Program-made: the position numbers and the translations under genes
Shown here: one piece after another, positions 1-8,024 of the stretch
Layout: each line of letters starts with the position of its first letter
How positions within the stretch are numbered: position 1 is the first letter of the stretch
The notes under the pieces: model-generated
Seen by the model: the letters and a program-made list of their open reading frames with translations, nothing else
Told to the model about the DNA's origin: nothing
Database searches by the model: none
From: Candidatus Shapirobacteria bacterium
Lineage (GTDB): Bacteria > Patescibacteriota > Microgenomatia > UBA12405
Direction of reading: 5' to 3'
DNA: 29,147 bases
NCBI GenBank assembly: GCA_028701645.1
Contig: JAQVQI010000003.1
Coordinates: forward strand, 1 to 29,147

Positions 1-1
1 C

Positions 2-1417
2 ATTGTTTTACCAAAAGCTGTGGCTTATTTTGTTATCGCTTTTTTAATTTATTGGTTATACCAATCATTTAAGTCAGCCATATTGGCAAGTATTGGTTAT
101 TTTAAAATCAAAAAAGCCAAAAATACCAATTGGCAAGAATTATTTCAACAAAATTTTCGTTCTGAATGGTTAAAATATAACGAAATTGGCCATGTTGTCA
201 TCATCTCTTCCTATAAAGAGCCTGTTGAAGTTATTGATATGGCAATTGGTAGTTTGGCCGCTCAAACTCAAATAGACCTAAAAAAAATACATGTCATTTT
301 GGGTCAAGAAGAACGAGCTGGTCAAGAAAATAATCAAACTACTATTGATTATTTTTCCAAAAAATACACCAATGTTTTTGGTAGTCTCATTTTTACCGAA
401 CATCCACCCAATATTCCGGGAGAAACAGCCGGCAAACACAGCAACGAAAGATATGCCGCTCAATTTTTTAAGAAAAACTATATTGACAAAAAGAAATTTA
501 ATCTTAACCATTTAACTCTGACTAGTTGTGATGTTGATACTCTTTTCAATCCAAATTATTTTGCTGCTCTGACCTACAATTTTGCTTCTAATCCATCTAG
601 GTATCAAAGATTCTGGCAATCACCGATTTTTTGGCATAATAATATTAATCAAGTACCTTTTCTTATTCGAATAATCGGAGTCTTAGGTAACGTAATTCAT
701 ATCGCCAATATTCAAGAACCTGATGGTCTGTTTTTTAATTATTCCTGTTATTCTTCTTCTTTTAATTTAATCGATAAAAGTGGTTACTGGGATCCAGATA
801 TGATTCCGGAAGATTGGCATATTTTTTTACAAGCCTTTTTTGCCACCAAGGGAAAAGCTGCTGTTGAACCTATCTTTTTACCCACAATTGTAGATGCTCC
901 TGATGGTAAAAATTATTTTTCCGCCCTTAAAAATCGTTATAGCCAATGTGTTCGTCATGCCTGGGGGGCCATTGATATACCTTATGCAATCGAACAATCT
1001 AAAAACCATCCCGAGATTTCTTTTTTAACCAGATCTTTAAGAATTTTTAAACTTATTCAAACACATTTAATTTGGTCGAGTAATTGGTTTATTTTGACAC
1101 TTGGAACCTCTTTACCTATTTTATTAAACCCAAAGTTTTTTCAAACCACATTTGGTTATAATCTCCCAAAAATATCAAATATAATTTTAACAATTTGTCT
1201 AATTCCCCTAATTACTCTAATTATCCTTGATTGGAAGCTTCGTCCAGAACGTCAAAAAAAAGGATTTTTTAATATTCTTAAAAACATCCTCCAATGGCCT
1301 TTTATGCCCATTGCTACTTTAACTATGTCAGTACTTCCCGGGCTTCAATCTCACACTCGTCTTTTTCTTGGTAAAGGGCTTGAATATAAAACCACCAAGA
1401 AAAAAGCTAATAAATAG
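2..1417 (+). CDS. Membrane-anchored family 2 glycosyltransferase (5' end outside window)
   Basis: Probably a processive or single-transfer inverting glycosyltransferase acting at the cytoplasmic face of the membrane on a nucleotide-sugar donor. Counting from a GTG at position 20, a hydrophobic segment covers residues 2-24, a GT2-like fold follows (VVIISSYKEP near 60-70, DVD at 171-173, PEDWH at 263-267, a QxxRxW-like QCVRHAW at 309-315), and two membrane segments lie near 350-370 and 388-405. The frame is open to the window edge and the residues before the GTG continue the hydrophobic segment, so the GTG is probably not the true start and the gene is truncated here. It sits 24 nt before a small membrane protein and a WecA-like enzyme, which suggests surface polysaccharide or lipid-linked sugar synthesis. 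The acceptor and sugar cannot be told from the sequence. Confidence 0.8.
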   Translation: MVLPKAVAYFVIAFLIYWLYQSFKSAILASIGYFKIKKAKNTNWQELFQQNFRSEWLKYNEIGHVVIISSYKEPVEVIDMAIGSLAAQTQIDLKKIHVILGQEERAGQENNQTTIDYFSKKYTNVFGSLIFTEHPPNIPGETAGKHSNERYAAQFFKKNYIDKKKFNLNHLTLTSCDVDTLFNPNYFAALTYNFASNPSRYQRFWQSPIFWHNNINQVPFLIRIIGVLGNVIHIANIQEPDGLFFNYSCYSSSFNLIDKSGYWDPDMIPEDWHIFLQAFFATKGKAAVEPIFLPTIVDAPDGKNYFSALKNRYSQCVRHAWGAIDIPYAIEQSKNHPEISFLTRSLRIFKLIQTHLIWSSNWFILTLGTSLPILLNPKFFQTTFGYNLPKISNIILTICLIPLITLIILDWKLRPERQKKGFFNILKNILQWPFMPIATLTMSVLPGLQSHTRLFLGKGLEYKTTKKKANK

Positions 1418-1441
1418 CTATAATTAGTAGATAAATTAAAT

Positions 1442-1822
1442 ATGTCATTTTTACAGACTATTTTTAAACCCATTGCCAATCTAGGCCGATTTTGGCAACA
1501 AAGTTTTAATAGTGTTTTTTTTCGCTGGAATTTAATTTTTGTTTTTATTCAATTAATTGTCTTAATTTGGCAATTTGGTAACCTCCCTCAGCAAGTTCCC
1601 TTATATTATTCTCTCCCTTGGGGTGAATCACAATTAGTTTCAGCTTCAACTTTATTTTTAATTCCCACCTTATCAATAGTATTATTCTTTGTGAATCATT
1701 TGTTTGCTATTGGGTATTCAGAAAAAAATCCTCTTTTATCAAAATTGCTTATTCTCAATTCTCTCTTAGTTTCATTTTTTTTCTTATTTACTCTTCTTAA
1801 AATAATCTATTTAGTTGTTTAA
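1442..1822 (+). CDS. Small three-helix membrane protein, DUF1648/SdpI-N-like
   Basis: A 126-residue integral membrane protein of unknown function. Hydrophobic segments lie near residues 28-46, 66-88 and 100-125. The stretch LPQQVPLYYSLPWGES between helices 1 and 2 resembles the conserved loop of DUF1648 (the N-terminal part of SdpI-type immunity proteins), where a proline-rich turn precedes a Gly-Glu/Asp pair. It lies between two envelope glycosyltransferase genes, with its stop 2 nt before the next start, so it is probably co-transcribed. A TATAAT hexamer at 1419-1424 could give it its own promoter with a roughly 10-nt leader. The family assignment is tentative; that it is a real gene is likely from the operon packing and clean hydrophobic pattern. 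Confidence 0.65.
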   Translation: MSFLQTIFKPIANLGRFWQQSFNSVFFRWNLIFVFIQLIVLIWQFGNLPQQVPLYYSLPWGESQLVSASTLFLIPTLSIVLFFVNHLFAIGYSEKNPLLSKLLILNSLLVSFFFLFTLLKIIYLVV

Positions 1823-1824
1823 CC

Positions 1825-2880
1825 ATGGTAAAATTTTTATTTTCAATTTTAATTTCCTTTGTATTTTCCTTACTAATTACTCCCTTAGTCAGAAATTTTT
1901 TTATTCGTAAAAAATGGGTTGAAGATCCAATTACTAAGAACAAAAAGACTAAAAATGCCACCGCAATAAGCACTGTCCCTAGAGGTGGGGGAATTCCTAT
2001 TTTTATTGCCATAGTGATCACTTGTTTATTGTTTTTACCGCTAGACAAACACCTAATTGGAATAGTTATTGCCTCCTTATTCAGTTTAATTATTGGAGTT
2101 TGGGATGATATTAAAGATATTAGTCCAAAATTACGTTTAATCACTAATTTAATTACTGCCATTATCGTTGTCGGCTCTGGAATTGGAATTGCTTATATAT
2201 CAAATCCTCTTGGTTCAGGGGTTATTGATCTTTCTTTTTTAAAAATAAATTTTAATTTTATTGGACCTCATAGTATTTGGGTTATTTCAGATATTTTGGC
2301 CATAATATGGATTATTTGGTGTATGAATGTTGTTGGTTGGGCAACCGGGGTAGATGGTCAACTACCTGGATTTACCGCCATATCGGCATTTTTTATTGGA
2401 GTTTTGGGTTTAAAATATTCTTCTGATATTACCCAATGGCCAGTAATAATTCTTTCTGGGGCAGTTTCCGGGGCCTATTTAGGTTTTTTGCCTTATAATT
2501 TTTTCCCTCAAAGTATAATGCCTGGTTATAGTGGTAAAAGTTTGGCCGGTTTCTTTTTGGCCGTCTTGTCGATTCTCTCGGGAGCAAAACTAGCAACCCT
2601 TATTTTGCTCTTAGGGATTCCTATGATCGACGGCATTATCACTATAATCCGAAGAATATTAAAACATCAACCAATTTTTCTTGGTGATGGCCAACATTTT
2701 CATCATCAACTTCTCCGTCGCGGTTGGAGCCGACGCTCAATTGCACTCCTTTATTGGTTTTTTAGTTTTACTTTGGGGATGGTTTCACTTTTACTAAATA
2801 GTACTCAAAAATTTTATGTATTTTTTGGAATTTTCCTTTTGTTTTGTAGTCTCTTTATTCATTTTTCTCGCCATAACTAG
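1825..2880 (+). CDS. MraY/WecA/TagO-family phosphoglycosyl transferase (polyprenyl-phosphate GlcNAc-1-P type)
   Basis: Integral membrane enzyme expected to transfer a sugar-1-phosphate from a UDP-sugar to undecaprenyl phosphate, the first step of a lipid-linked glycan. About ten hydrophobic segments fill the 351 residues. Family landmarks: PRGGGIP near 52-58, WDDIKD with the Asp pair at 94-95, NVVGWATGVDG at 168-178, and the HxHH-type loop GDGQHFHHQLLRRG near 287-300, which favours the WecA/TagO branch over MraY. The usual NxxNxxDGxDG motif is altered: the second Asn is Gly171 and the first Asp is Thr174, while Asp177 is kept. This may be a lineage trait or a changed active site. It starts 2 nt after the upstream gene, and its last 26 nt overlap tail-to-tail with the PEGA/SH3 lipoprotein gene. 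Confidence 0.85.
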   Translation: MVKFLFSILISFVFSLLITPLVRNFFIRKKWVEDPITKNKKTKNATAISTVPRGGGIPIFIAIVITCLLFLPLDKHLIGIVIASLFSLIIGVWDDIKDISPKLRLITNLITAIIVVGSGIGIAYISNPLGSGVIDLSFLKINFNFIGPHSIWVISDILAIIWIIWCMNVVGWATGVDGQLPGFTAISAFFIGVLGLKYSSDITQWPVIILSGAVSGAYLGFLPYNFFPQSIMPGYSGKSLAGFFLAVLSILSGAKLATLILLLGIPMIDGIITIIRRILKHQPIFLGDGQHFHHQLLRRGWSRRSIALLYWFFSFTLGMVSLLLNSTQKFYVFFGIFLLFCSLFIHFSRHN

Positions 2881-3664
2881 CTGATATCCAACCGCTTTTT
2901 TCGTTTCCTAAATCAATTTTGTACCAATCGACTCCCTCTTCTATTACCGGATAAAACTCACCCGGATACACTCGACCAACCTCTTTGGCAGCACTCGTCG
3001 AGGCCTCTCTCACCCTCAGCCAACCAGTTTCTGTATCTTTAATTTTAACTTTAACAGTTAGGGCATTCTCGGTTGTTAAGTCTAAATCTTCAGTTTTTTC
3101 TTCGTCTTTTTCTATTACTAAATTTTCTTCGGGTAAAACTGCATCAACTACTAATTGATATTGCAACACCGATTTCATAAAAATATCAATAGTTTTGTGA
3201 TTTGGAAAACTTAAGGCTAAATGTTTATCTCCTTCACCAATATCGGCAATTCGAATGGGTGAGAGACCTTTTATTTCGTTATCAATTACGATAGTACCTT
3301 TGGCTGGTGTTGTATTTACCATTATTCCGGCTTTATTTTTGTCTCCAGTTTTTTCCAAATATAAAATATAGCCACCACTTGATTCGTTCTTTTCTCCAAA
3401 TTCCCAATCAATTACCGTACTAATGTTATTTTGTAATTTTATTTTTTTTGACCACTGTTTATCGTTTGTTACCAGTTTTACCTCCACCTCCACTGGCAAC
3501 AAAGACCTATTTTTATAAGGAGTCATTCCAACTTCTTTCCCGTCCAAAAAAACTTTTGCCACCGGATAGCTATTTATTTCAATTGCTGATTTCCTGGCCA
3601 CCAAAGAACACCCACTCAGACATAAACTTGATAGTATTAATAGAAGGGTAAGCTTTAATCGCAT
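2855..3664 (-). CDS. PEGA-SH3 domain surface lipoprotein
   Basis: Exported lipoprotein likely to bind cell-wall material outside the membrane. The N-terminus is a lipoprotein signal peptide (positively charged start, hydrophobic core, lipobox LSGC with Cys near residue 19). Two PEGA domains follow: INSYPVAKVFLDGKEVGMTP at about 30-50, then VNTTPAKGTIVIDNE near 117-131 with GLSPIRI. After an acidic linker comes a bacterial SH3 domain (about 205-265: GWLRVREASTS, GRVYPGEFYPV, WYKIDLGNEKSGWIS). PEGA and SH3b domains are known wall-associated modules; the ligand is not evident. A TGATAAACT element ends 8 nt before the ATG. The gene is divergent from the CapA-like gene and overlaps the WecA-like gene end by 26 nt. 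Confidence 0.88.
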   Translation of the reverse strand: MRLKLTLLLILSSLCLSGCSLVARKSAIEINSYPVAKVFLDGKEVGMTPYKNRSLLPVEVEVKLVTNDKQWSKKIKLQNNISTVIDWEFGEKNESSGGYILYLEKTGDKNKAGIMVNTTPAKGTIVIDNEIKGLSPIRIADIGEGDKHLALSFPNHKTIDIFMKSVLQYQLVVDAVLPEENLVIEKDEEKTEDLDLTTENALTVKVKIKDTETGWLRVREASTSAAKEVGRVYPGEFYPVIEEGVDWYKIDLGNEKSGWISASYGEKNE

Positions 3665-3692
3665 GTGTTTCTAGTTTATCAAAAAAGTTTAT

Positions 3693-3698
3693 TAAAAT
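3693..3698 (+). promoter_or_regulatory. -10 element for the CapA-like gene
   Basis: TAAAAT ends 5 nt before the ATG at 3704, the same spacing seen at many other genes here. No Shine-Dalgarno sequence fits in the gap, so a leaderless transcript is inferred. Confidence 0.5.
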
Positions 3699-3703
3699 AA
3701 TTC

Positions 3704-4642
3704 ATGAAAATTAAATATTTATTATTATGTTTTATTATTAGCCTTTCTATTTCTATTTTGTTAAGTTTTCACCCAAAACTTTCCTTTACCCCTCCAACTC
3801 CATCTCAAAAAATTATTACCACCCCGACTCTTTTGCCAACTGTTACTTTTGGTTTAGTCGGTGATCTAGGGTTGGGCCGACATATCACTTCAACAGCCAG
3901 ATCAAAAAATGATTTTTCTTGGAGTTTTCAAAAAGTTAGTCATTTGTTGCAACAAAACGATTACAATCTAGCCAACCTCGAAAGTCCAATTATTAGAGAC
4001 TGCCCAAAAGGGGAGACGGGAACTTTTACTTTTTGCGGCGATACTCGGTTTTTGCCCGAACTCCAAAAAAATAAATTTATTTTCAATTTAGCCAACAATC
4101 ATATTTTTAATTATGGTCAAGATGGTTTTTCACAAACCAAAGAATTTTTGGACGAATATCAAATTGGTTATGTTTATTCTCATCTTATGGATACTGAATT
4201 TTTTCAAAAAAATATTAATGGTATTAGTTTTGGTTTTTTAGGGTTTGACTATATTACCAATCCTAATCTCGAAACTACTTATCTTGTTGATTTAGTCAAA
4301 AAATACGACTCTCAAGTTGACTGGCTTATTGTCTCTATTCATTGGGGTAACGAATATTTATCTTCTCCAGAGAAGTGGCGAATAACCCTGGCTCATCAAC
4401 TTGTCGATGCTGGAGCCGATATTGTTCATGGGCACCACCCTCATGTCCTTCAATCCACAGAAATTTATCAAAATAAACCTATTTATTATTCTTTGGGTAA
4501 TTTTATTTTTGATCAAGATTGGTCAACTGAAACTTCAACATCAGAAATTATCAACCTAACTGTTACAAAAACAAATATAATTGACACTCAAACTATTCCC
4601 TTAATCATAAAATTTAATTCTCAACCTCAACCGACTATTTAA
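3704..4642 (+). CDS. CapA/PgsA-family metallophosphatase-like protein
   Basis: Membrane-tethered extracytoplasmic protein of the CapA family (PF09587), whose members include the poly-gamma-glutamate capsule protein PgsA/CapA but are mostly of unproven substrate. An N-terminal hydrophobic segment (residues 4-22) acts as signal or anchor, followed by a Thr/Pro-rich linker. Family motifs are present in order: GDLGLGR near 53-59, NLESPI near 94-99, NLANNHIFNYGQDG near 128-141, SIHWGNEY near 211-218 and HGHHPHVLQ near 241-249, giving a complete set of likely metal-ligand Asp, Glu, Asn and His residues. No capsule genes PgsB or PgsC are nearby, so a capsule role cannot be claimed; a wall or phosphoester role is equally open. 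Its 3' end overlaps the convergent LOG-family gene by 8 nt. Confidence 0.85.
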   Translation: MKIKYLLLCFIISLSISILLSFHPKLSFTPPTPSQKIITTPTLLPTVTFGLVGDLGLGRHITSTARSKNDFSWSFQKVSHLLQQNDYNLANLESPIIRDCPKGETGTFTFCGDTRFLPELQKNKFIFNLANNHIFNYGQDGFSQTKEFLDEYQIGYVYSHLMDTEFFQKNINGISFGFLGFDYITNPNLETTYLVDLVKKYDSQVDWLIVSIHWGNEYLSSPEKWRITLAHQLVDAGADIVHGHHPHVLQSTEIYQNKPIYYSLGNFIFDQDWSTETSTSEIINLTVTKTNIIDTQTIPLIIKFNSQPQPTI

Positions 4643-5264
4643 TTAAATCGATTAATCGGCCAAACAACCCTTTTTTTTCGATTTTTCCATCACCCTTTCT
4701 ATTTTGTATTGTTTTTAATGCTTCTTCTGGTGTCAACACAATTTCGTATAGCTTTTTTTCTAAAGGGTCGTAATTTAATGATTTAACTAATTCTTCAATA
4801 ACACTGTTCATTTGTTCTCCAAAAAAAATCAATGGTTCGTGGCTACCAAAATCAAATTTTGCCATTTGCCAACTTAATCCAATCTCAGATAATGTTCCGA
4901 CACCACCATTAAAAATCACAAAAGCTTCTCCGACTTCAATTAATTTACTAAGTCTTTCTGGGTAATTTGGGGTTGAGTAAATTTTATCTGCTAAATCATA
5001 ATTTTCTTTGTTGTAACCCTCAAAGTTTGCTGGTTTTTTTTTGGGATCCAAAACTACAATTTCTACTCTTCCGCCTCCTGCTTTTGCTCCCAAAGTTGCC
5101 GCCAACATAATTCCATCCCCACCACCGTTTACGACTGTATAGCCATTCTCTGCTAGCAATTTGGCTGTATTGTAAGCATCAATAAAGTGTTGGTCGTTTT
5201 TTTTGGCTTCAGCATCTCCAAAAATCGCCACTTTTTTAATTATTTTATTAGTTTTGGCTAGCAT
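4635..5264 (-). CDS. LOG-family protein (cytokinin riboside 5'-monophosphate phosphoribohydrolase-like)
   Basis: Rossmann-fold protein of the LOG/TIGR00730 family, once annotated as lysine decarboxylase and now known in several members to cleave N6-modified AMP into base and ribose 5-phosphate. Visible landmarks: VAIFGDAEA near 12-20, VVNGGGDGIMLAA near 44-56, and FNGGVGTLSEIGLSW near 118-132, matching the PGGxGTxxE active-site motif except that the leading Pro is Asn. The start overlaps the end of the rpe-like gene by 17 nt, so it is the last gene of the carbon metabolism operon. Releasing ribose 5-phosphate would fit a neighbourhood containing ribose-5-phosphate isomerase and ribulose-phosphate epimerase, but that link is inference. 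Confidence 0.82.
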   Translation of the reverse strand: MLAKTNKIIKKVAIFGDAEAKKNDQHFIDAYNTAKLLAENGYTVVNGGGDGIMLAATLGAKAGGGRVEIVVLDPKKKPANFEGYNKENYDLADKIYSTPNYPERLSKLIEVGEAFVIFNGGVGTLSEIGLSWQMAKFDFGSHEPLIFFGEQMNSVIEELVKSLNYDPLEKKLYEIVLTPEEALKTIQNRKGDGKIEKKGLFGRLIDLIK

Positions 5265-5886
5265 ATTCTATTTTTTTAATATTGTTTTCAACAATACCAT
5301 TAAATATCGATCCTCCGCAATAAGCAATCTCTACTCCTTCTTTTTTTAGTCGACTAATATTATTTTGGTTTATCCCTCCATCGACACTAATTTTAAAATT
5401 TAAACCTTTGTCTTGTCTAAGTTGTGTTAGTTTTTTTATTTTTTCAAATGTCTCCTCGCAAAAAGGTTGAGGGTTAAAACCAGACTTACGTCCTAGTAAT
5501 AAAACAATATCAGTCTCTTGAGGAATTTCTCCAATATCAGTTTCAATATCAAAAGCCAACCCAGCTTCTAAACCAGCGTCTTTTACCGTCTTTATAAAAT
5601 AATTAACATCAGACATCATTTCTACTTGTCCAACTATTCGAGAGGCATTAATATACTCACATTTTTTAATCCAGTTTTTTGGTTCTTTTACCATCAAATG
5701 AACATCCCAAAGAATATTTTCAACTTGTTTAATTTTATTAATCAATTCTAATTCAAAAGTTTTCCCAAAAGAAAAATACCCATCAATTACGTCTACTTGT
5801 ATCCATTTAAAATAATTTTTAATTGCCAGAATATTATTTTCAGCTCGAGAAAATTCTTTCTCTAAAATTGTTGGAATTATTTGCAT
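5248..5886 (-). CDS. rpe: Ribulose-phosphate 3-epimerase-like protein
   Basis: TIM-barrel enzyme expected to interconvert ribulose 5-phosphate and xylulose 5-phosphate in the non-oxidative pentose phosphate pathway. Matches to the family: IIPTILEKEF at the start, IQVDVIDGYFSFG near 29-41, DVHLMVKEP near 61-69, the phosphate-binding region VDGGINQNN near 168-176 and YCGGSIF near 188-194. Of the usual metal ligands His-Asp-His-Asp, the last three are present, but the first (canonical HxDxMDG) is Gln in QVDVIDG. That may weaken or alter metal binding. Length 212 is normal. Its ATG lies inside the last codons of gap (ATGCAAATAA), and its end overlaps the LOG gene, so translational coupling is likely. 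Confidence 0.8.
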   Translation of the reverse strand: MQIIPTILEKEFSRAENNILAIKNYFKWIQVDVIDGYFSFGKTFELELINKIKQVENILWDVHLMVKEPKNWIKKCEYINASRIVGQVEMMSDVNYFIKTVKDAGLEAGLAFDIETDIGEIPQETDIVLLLGRKSGFNPQPFCEETFEKIKKLTQLRQDKGLNFKISVDGGINQNNISRLKKEGVEIAYCGGSIFNGIVENNIKKIEYASQN

Positions 5887-6911
5887 ATTGCAATCGCGTT
5901 TTCAATTAGTCGACAACTATAACCATATTCATTGTCATACCAGGCTCCAATACTTACCATATCGTCGGAAATTACTTTTGTCATTCGAGTATCAATGATG
6001 CAAGAAGCACTGTTGCCTAAGATGTCAGAAGATACTAACGGCTCATAAGACACTTTTAATTTACTAACCAATTCAGGTGTCATACTCGCCTCTGCAAAAA
6101 GTAAATTAATTTCTTCAACTGTAGTTTTTCTTACTAGTTTAAAAGTTAAATCAGAATAGCTTCCACAAACTACCGGAACCCGAATTGCTGTTCCTCCAAA
6201 CCTTCCTTTTGCTTCCGGATAACAGGCTATTACTGCTTCAGCCGCTCCAGTTGAAGTCGGAACTATATTTATTGCTGCTGCTCTTGCTCTCCTCGGGTCT
6301 TTACCACTACCATCAACCAGATTTTGATTGGTTGTGTAGGCATGGATTGTCGTTAATGTTCCTTCTTGAAAGCCAATTTTTTGATCAATCAACTTTACTA
6401 TGGGCGCAACACAATTTGTTGTGCAAGATCCGTTTGAAATTAATTTCTCACCGTTGTAGTCGGTACCATTGACTCCCAAAATATATGTTGGTATTTTTGA
6501 ATCTTTCGCTGGAGCTGAAATGATTACCTTTTTAGCTCCTCCTTTTAAGTGGTTTAAGGCTTTGTCGTCTGTAAAAGCTCCAGTACATTCTAAGACCACA
6601 TCTACTCCATAATCTTTCCATCTAATTTTTGATGGGTCCATTTCGCTTAAAAAAGGGATAATCTTATCACCGACCTCCAATCGACCAATTTCACCCGCCT
6701 TAACCGGATCGCTATAACTAATTTTAGCCGGAAATCGACCATAAACAGAATCATATTTAAATTGCATGGCAAATGTTTCCATTTCATATTTAATAGTATT
6801 TATAGCTGCCACATCGACATCATATTTTTCCATTAGAATTGCTCTCAAAACCACACTTCCAATTCGCCCAAAACCATTAATCCCGATTTTTATTTTTTTG
6901 TTTTCTTTCAT
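5877..6911 (-). CDS. gap: Glyceraldehyde-3-phosphate dehydrogenase
   Basis: Catalyses phosphorylating oxidation of glyceraldehyde 3-phosphate to 1,3-bisphosphoglycerate. The 344-residue protein has the Rossmann start IGINGFGRIG, the catalytic SNGSCTTNCVAP (Cys in SCTTN), the catalytic-domain stretch HAYTTNQNLVDG, and a C-terminal WYDNEYGYS. At the end of the second beta strand, where NAD-specific enzymes have N-D (VNDL), this protein has AINTIKYE; loss of that Asp is typical of enzymes that accept NADP, so cofactor preference is uncertain. TATTAT at 6918-6923 ends 6 nt before the ATG and gives gap its own probable leaderless promoter in addition to read-through from pgk. Confidence 0.95.
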   Translation of the reverse strand: MKENKKIKIGINGFGRIGSVVLRAILMEKYDVDVAAINTIKYEMETFAMQFKYDSVYGRFPAKISYSDPVKAGEIGRLEVGDKIIPFLSEMDPSKIRWKDYGVDVVLECTGAFTDDKALNHLKGGAKKVIISAPAKDSKIPTYILGVNGTDYNGEKLISNGSCTTNCVAPIVKLIDQKIGFQEGTLTTIHAYTTNQNLVDGSGKDPRRARAAAINIVPTSTGAAEAVIACYPEAKGRFGGTAIRVPVVCGSYSDLTFKLVRKTTVEEINLLFAEASMTPELVSKLKVSYEPLVSSDILGNSASCIIDTRMTKVISDDMVSIGAWYDNEYGYSCRLIENAIAICK

Positions 6912-6917
6912 AGTCTA

Positions 6918-6923
6918 ATAATA
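6918..6923 (-). promoter_or_regulatory. -10 element for gap
   Basis: TATTAT on the minus strand ends 6 nt before the gap ATG. The pgk-gap spacer also carries an AT-rich repeat just upstream. The spacing matches the leaderless pattern of this window. Confidence 0.5.
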
Positions 6924-6925
6924 AA

Positions 6926-6962
6926 CTAAAGCTTTAAAGTTCTAAAGCACTAAAGCTCTAAA
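6926..6962. repeat. Short AT-rich repeat, copy 1 (AGCTCTAAAGTTCTA type)
   Basis: The pgk-gap spacer consists of permutations of CTAAAG, TTCTAAAG and AGCTCTAA. A second copy of the same vocabulary lies at 28027-28061 before the RNase H gene. It is a dispersed intergenic repeat; its function is unknown. Confidence 0.6.
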
Positions 6963-8024
6963 TTAAGACCATGCCGGTAAATCTTCTTTAATCAATACCT
7001 CCAACATTACTCCGCCACCACTACAAATAAAATCAATTTTATCTGTTATTCCTAAATTTTTAATTGACGCCCCAGTATCTCCACCAGCAATTATTTTAAA
7101 ACCCTTTACGTTGGCTATCGCTAGCGCAATTTTTTCTGTACCTTTTCTTGAATTTAATGACTCATATAATCCCATAGCACCGCTCCAAATTACAGTTTTT
7201 GAACTACTTATTATTTCACTAAAATTATTGATATCCTCTTCGCTCAAATCCAATCCATCCTCTCTCAATTTTGCAATTTTTATCTTTTCATTAGTAATTA
7301 GTAATTCGTAATTAGTAATTAACTTAGGCAATTTACCACCGATTAATATATGATCGGCAGTTTTTAATAGATCATCAAGATATTTCAGTTTATCTTCTTT
7401 GGCTCCCCCCAAAACCACAGTAATCGGTCTTTCTTGTTTGTTCAAAATCATTTTGATTTTTTCAGCCTCTTCTGCAAAACTCAAACCGTAATAGGTCTCC
7501 ATTTCTCGATGAATTATTACAGAAGCACTTTCTCGATGGGCGACAGCAAAAGCATCATTAACATAAACCGACATATATCTCTTTAAAGCGTCAAACAAGG
7601 ACGTATCACCATTTTCTTCTTCTTCCCAAAATCGAACATTTTCAATAAAAACTATTTGATTATTATCAATTGCCATTGAAATTTTATCTTCATTTTTTAT
7701 ATCATCGACAAAAACACTTGTCAGAGTATCTTCGTCTCCAATTTCCAATAACTGCATCAATTCTAAATATACCGGCTTTAGGGACAATTTTTCGTTATAT
7801 CGACTGGGTTTAGTTGGTTCAGTTTCGTTTTTGGTGGGGCGGCCTAAGTGGCCAATTATGGCTAATTTACAATTTTTTTCTAACAAATATCTTATCGTTG
7901 GGATACTTTTTTTTAACCTAATATTATCGAGAATTTTTCCATCATCTATCGGTAAATCAGTATCTAGCCTTAATATGATATTTTTGCTTGTATTTATTTC
8001 TTCAATCGATCTAAGTGTTTTCAT
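6963..8024 (-). CDS. pgk: Phosphoglycerate kinase with an in-frame repeat insertion
   Basis: Transfers phosphate from 1,3-bisphosphoglycerate to ADP. Family motifs: an N-terminal substrate loop ILRLDTDLP (canonical VRVDFNVP), IIGHLGRP, ENVRFWEEEE, VNDAFAVAHR, VVLGGAKEDKL, TVIWSGAMGLYE and the nucleotide loop AGGDTGASIKN. At about 353 residues it is shorter than typical enzymes of about 390-400. Residues encoded by 7291-7323 read LITNYELLITN, a translated AT-rich tandem repeat in a loop after GGKLPK. I chose the ATG at 8024 (MKTLRSIEE) because it matches the usual pgk start; an ATG 15 nt upstream at 8039 is possible. Either start overlaps the end of rpiB, so coupling is expected. Confidence 0.93.
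   Translation of the reverse strand: MKTLRSIEEINTSKNIILRLDTDLPIDDGKILDNIRLKKSIPTIRYLLEKNCKLAIIGHLGRPTKNETEPTKPSRYNEKLSLKPVYLELMQLLEIGDEDTLTSVFVDDIKNEDKISMAIDNNQIVFIENVRFWEEEENGDTSLFDALKRYMSVYVNDAFAVAHRESASVIIHREMETYYGLSFAEEAEKIKMILNKQERPITVVLGGAKEDKLKYLDDLLKTADHILIGGKLPKLITNYELLITNEKIKIAKLREDGLDLSEEDINNFSEIISSSKTVIWSGAMGLYESLNSRKGTEKIALAIANVKGFKIIAGGDTGASIKNLGITDKIDFICSGGGVMLEVLIKEDLPAWS
7291..7323. repeat. AATTAGTAATTAGTAATT-type repeat inside pgk
   Basis: A 33-bp stretch built from TTAGTAATTAGTAATTCG units lies in the pgk reading frame and encodes LITNYELLITN. Its length is an exact multiple of three and no stop is introduced. The words are of intergenic spacer type rather than enzyme-coding type. 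Confidence 0.75.

Noticed and set aside
278..515. Small ORFs on both strands inside the first glycosyltransferase gene
   Set aside because: They are shadows in other frames of a well-supported glycosyltransferase coding sequence.
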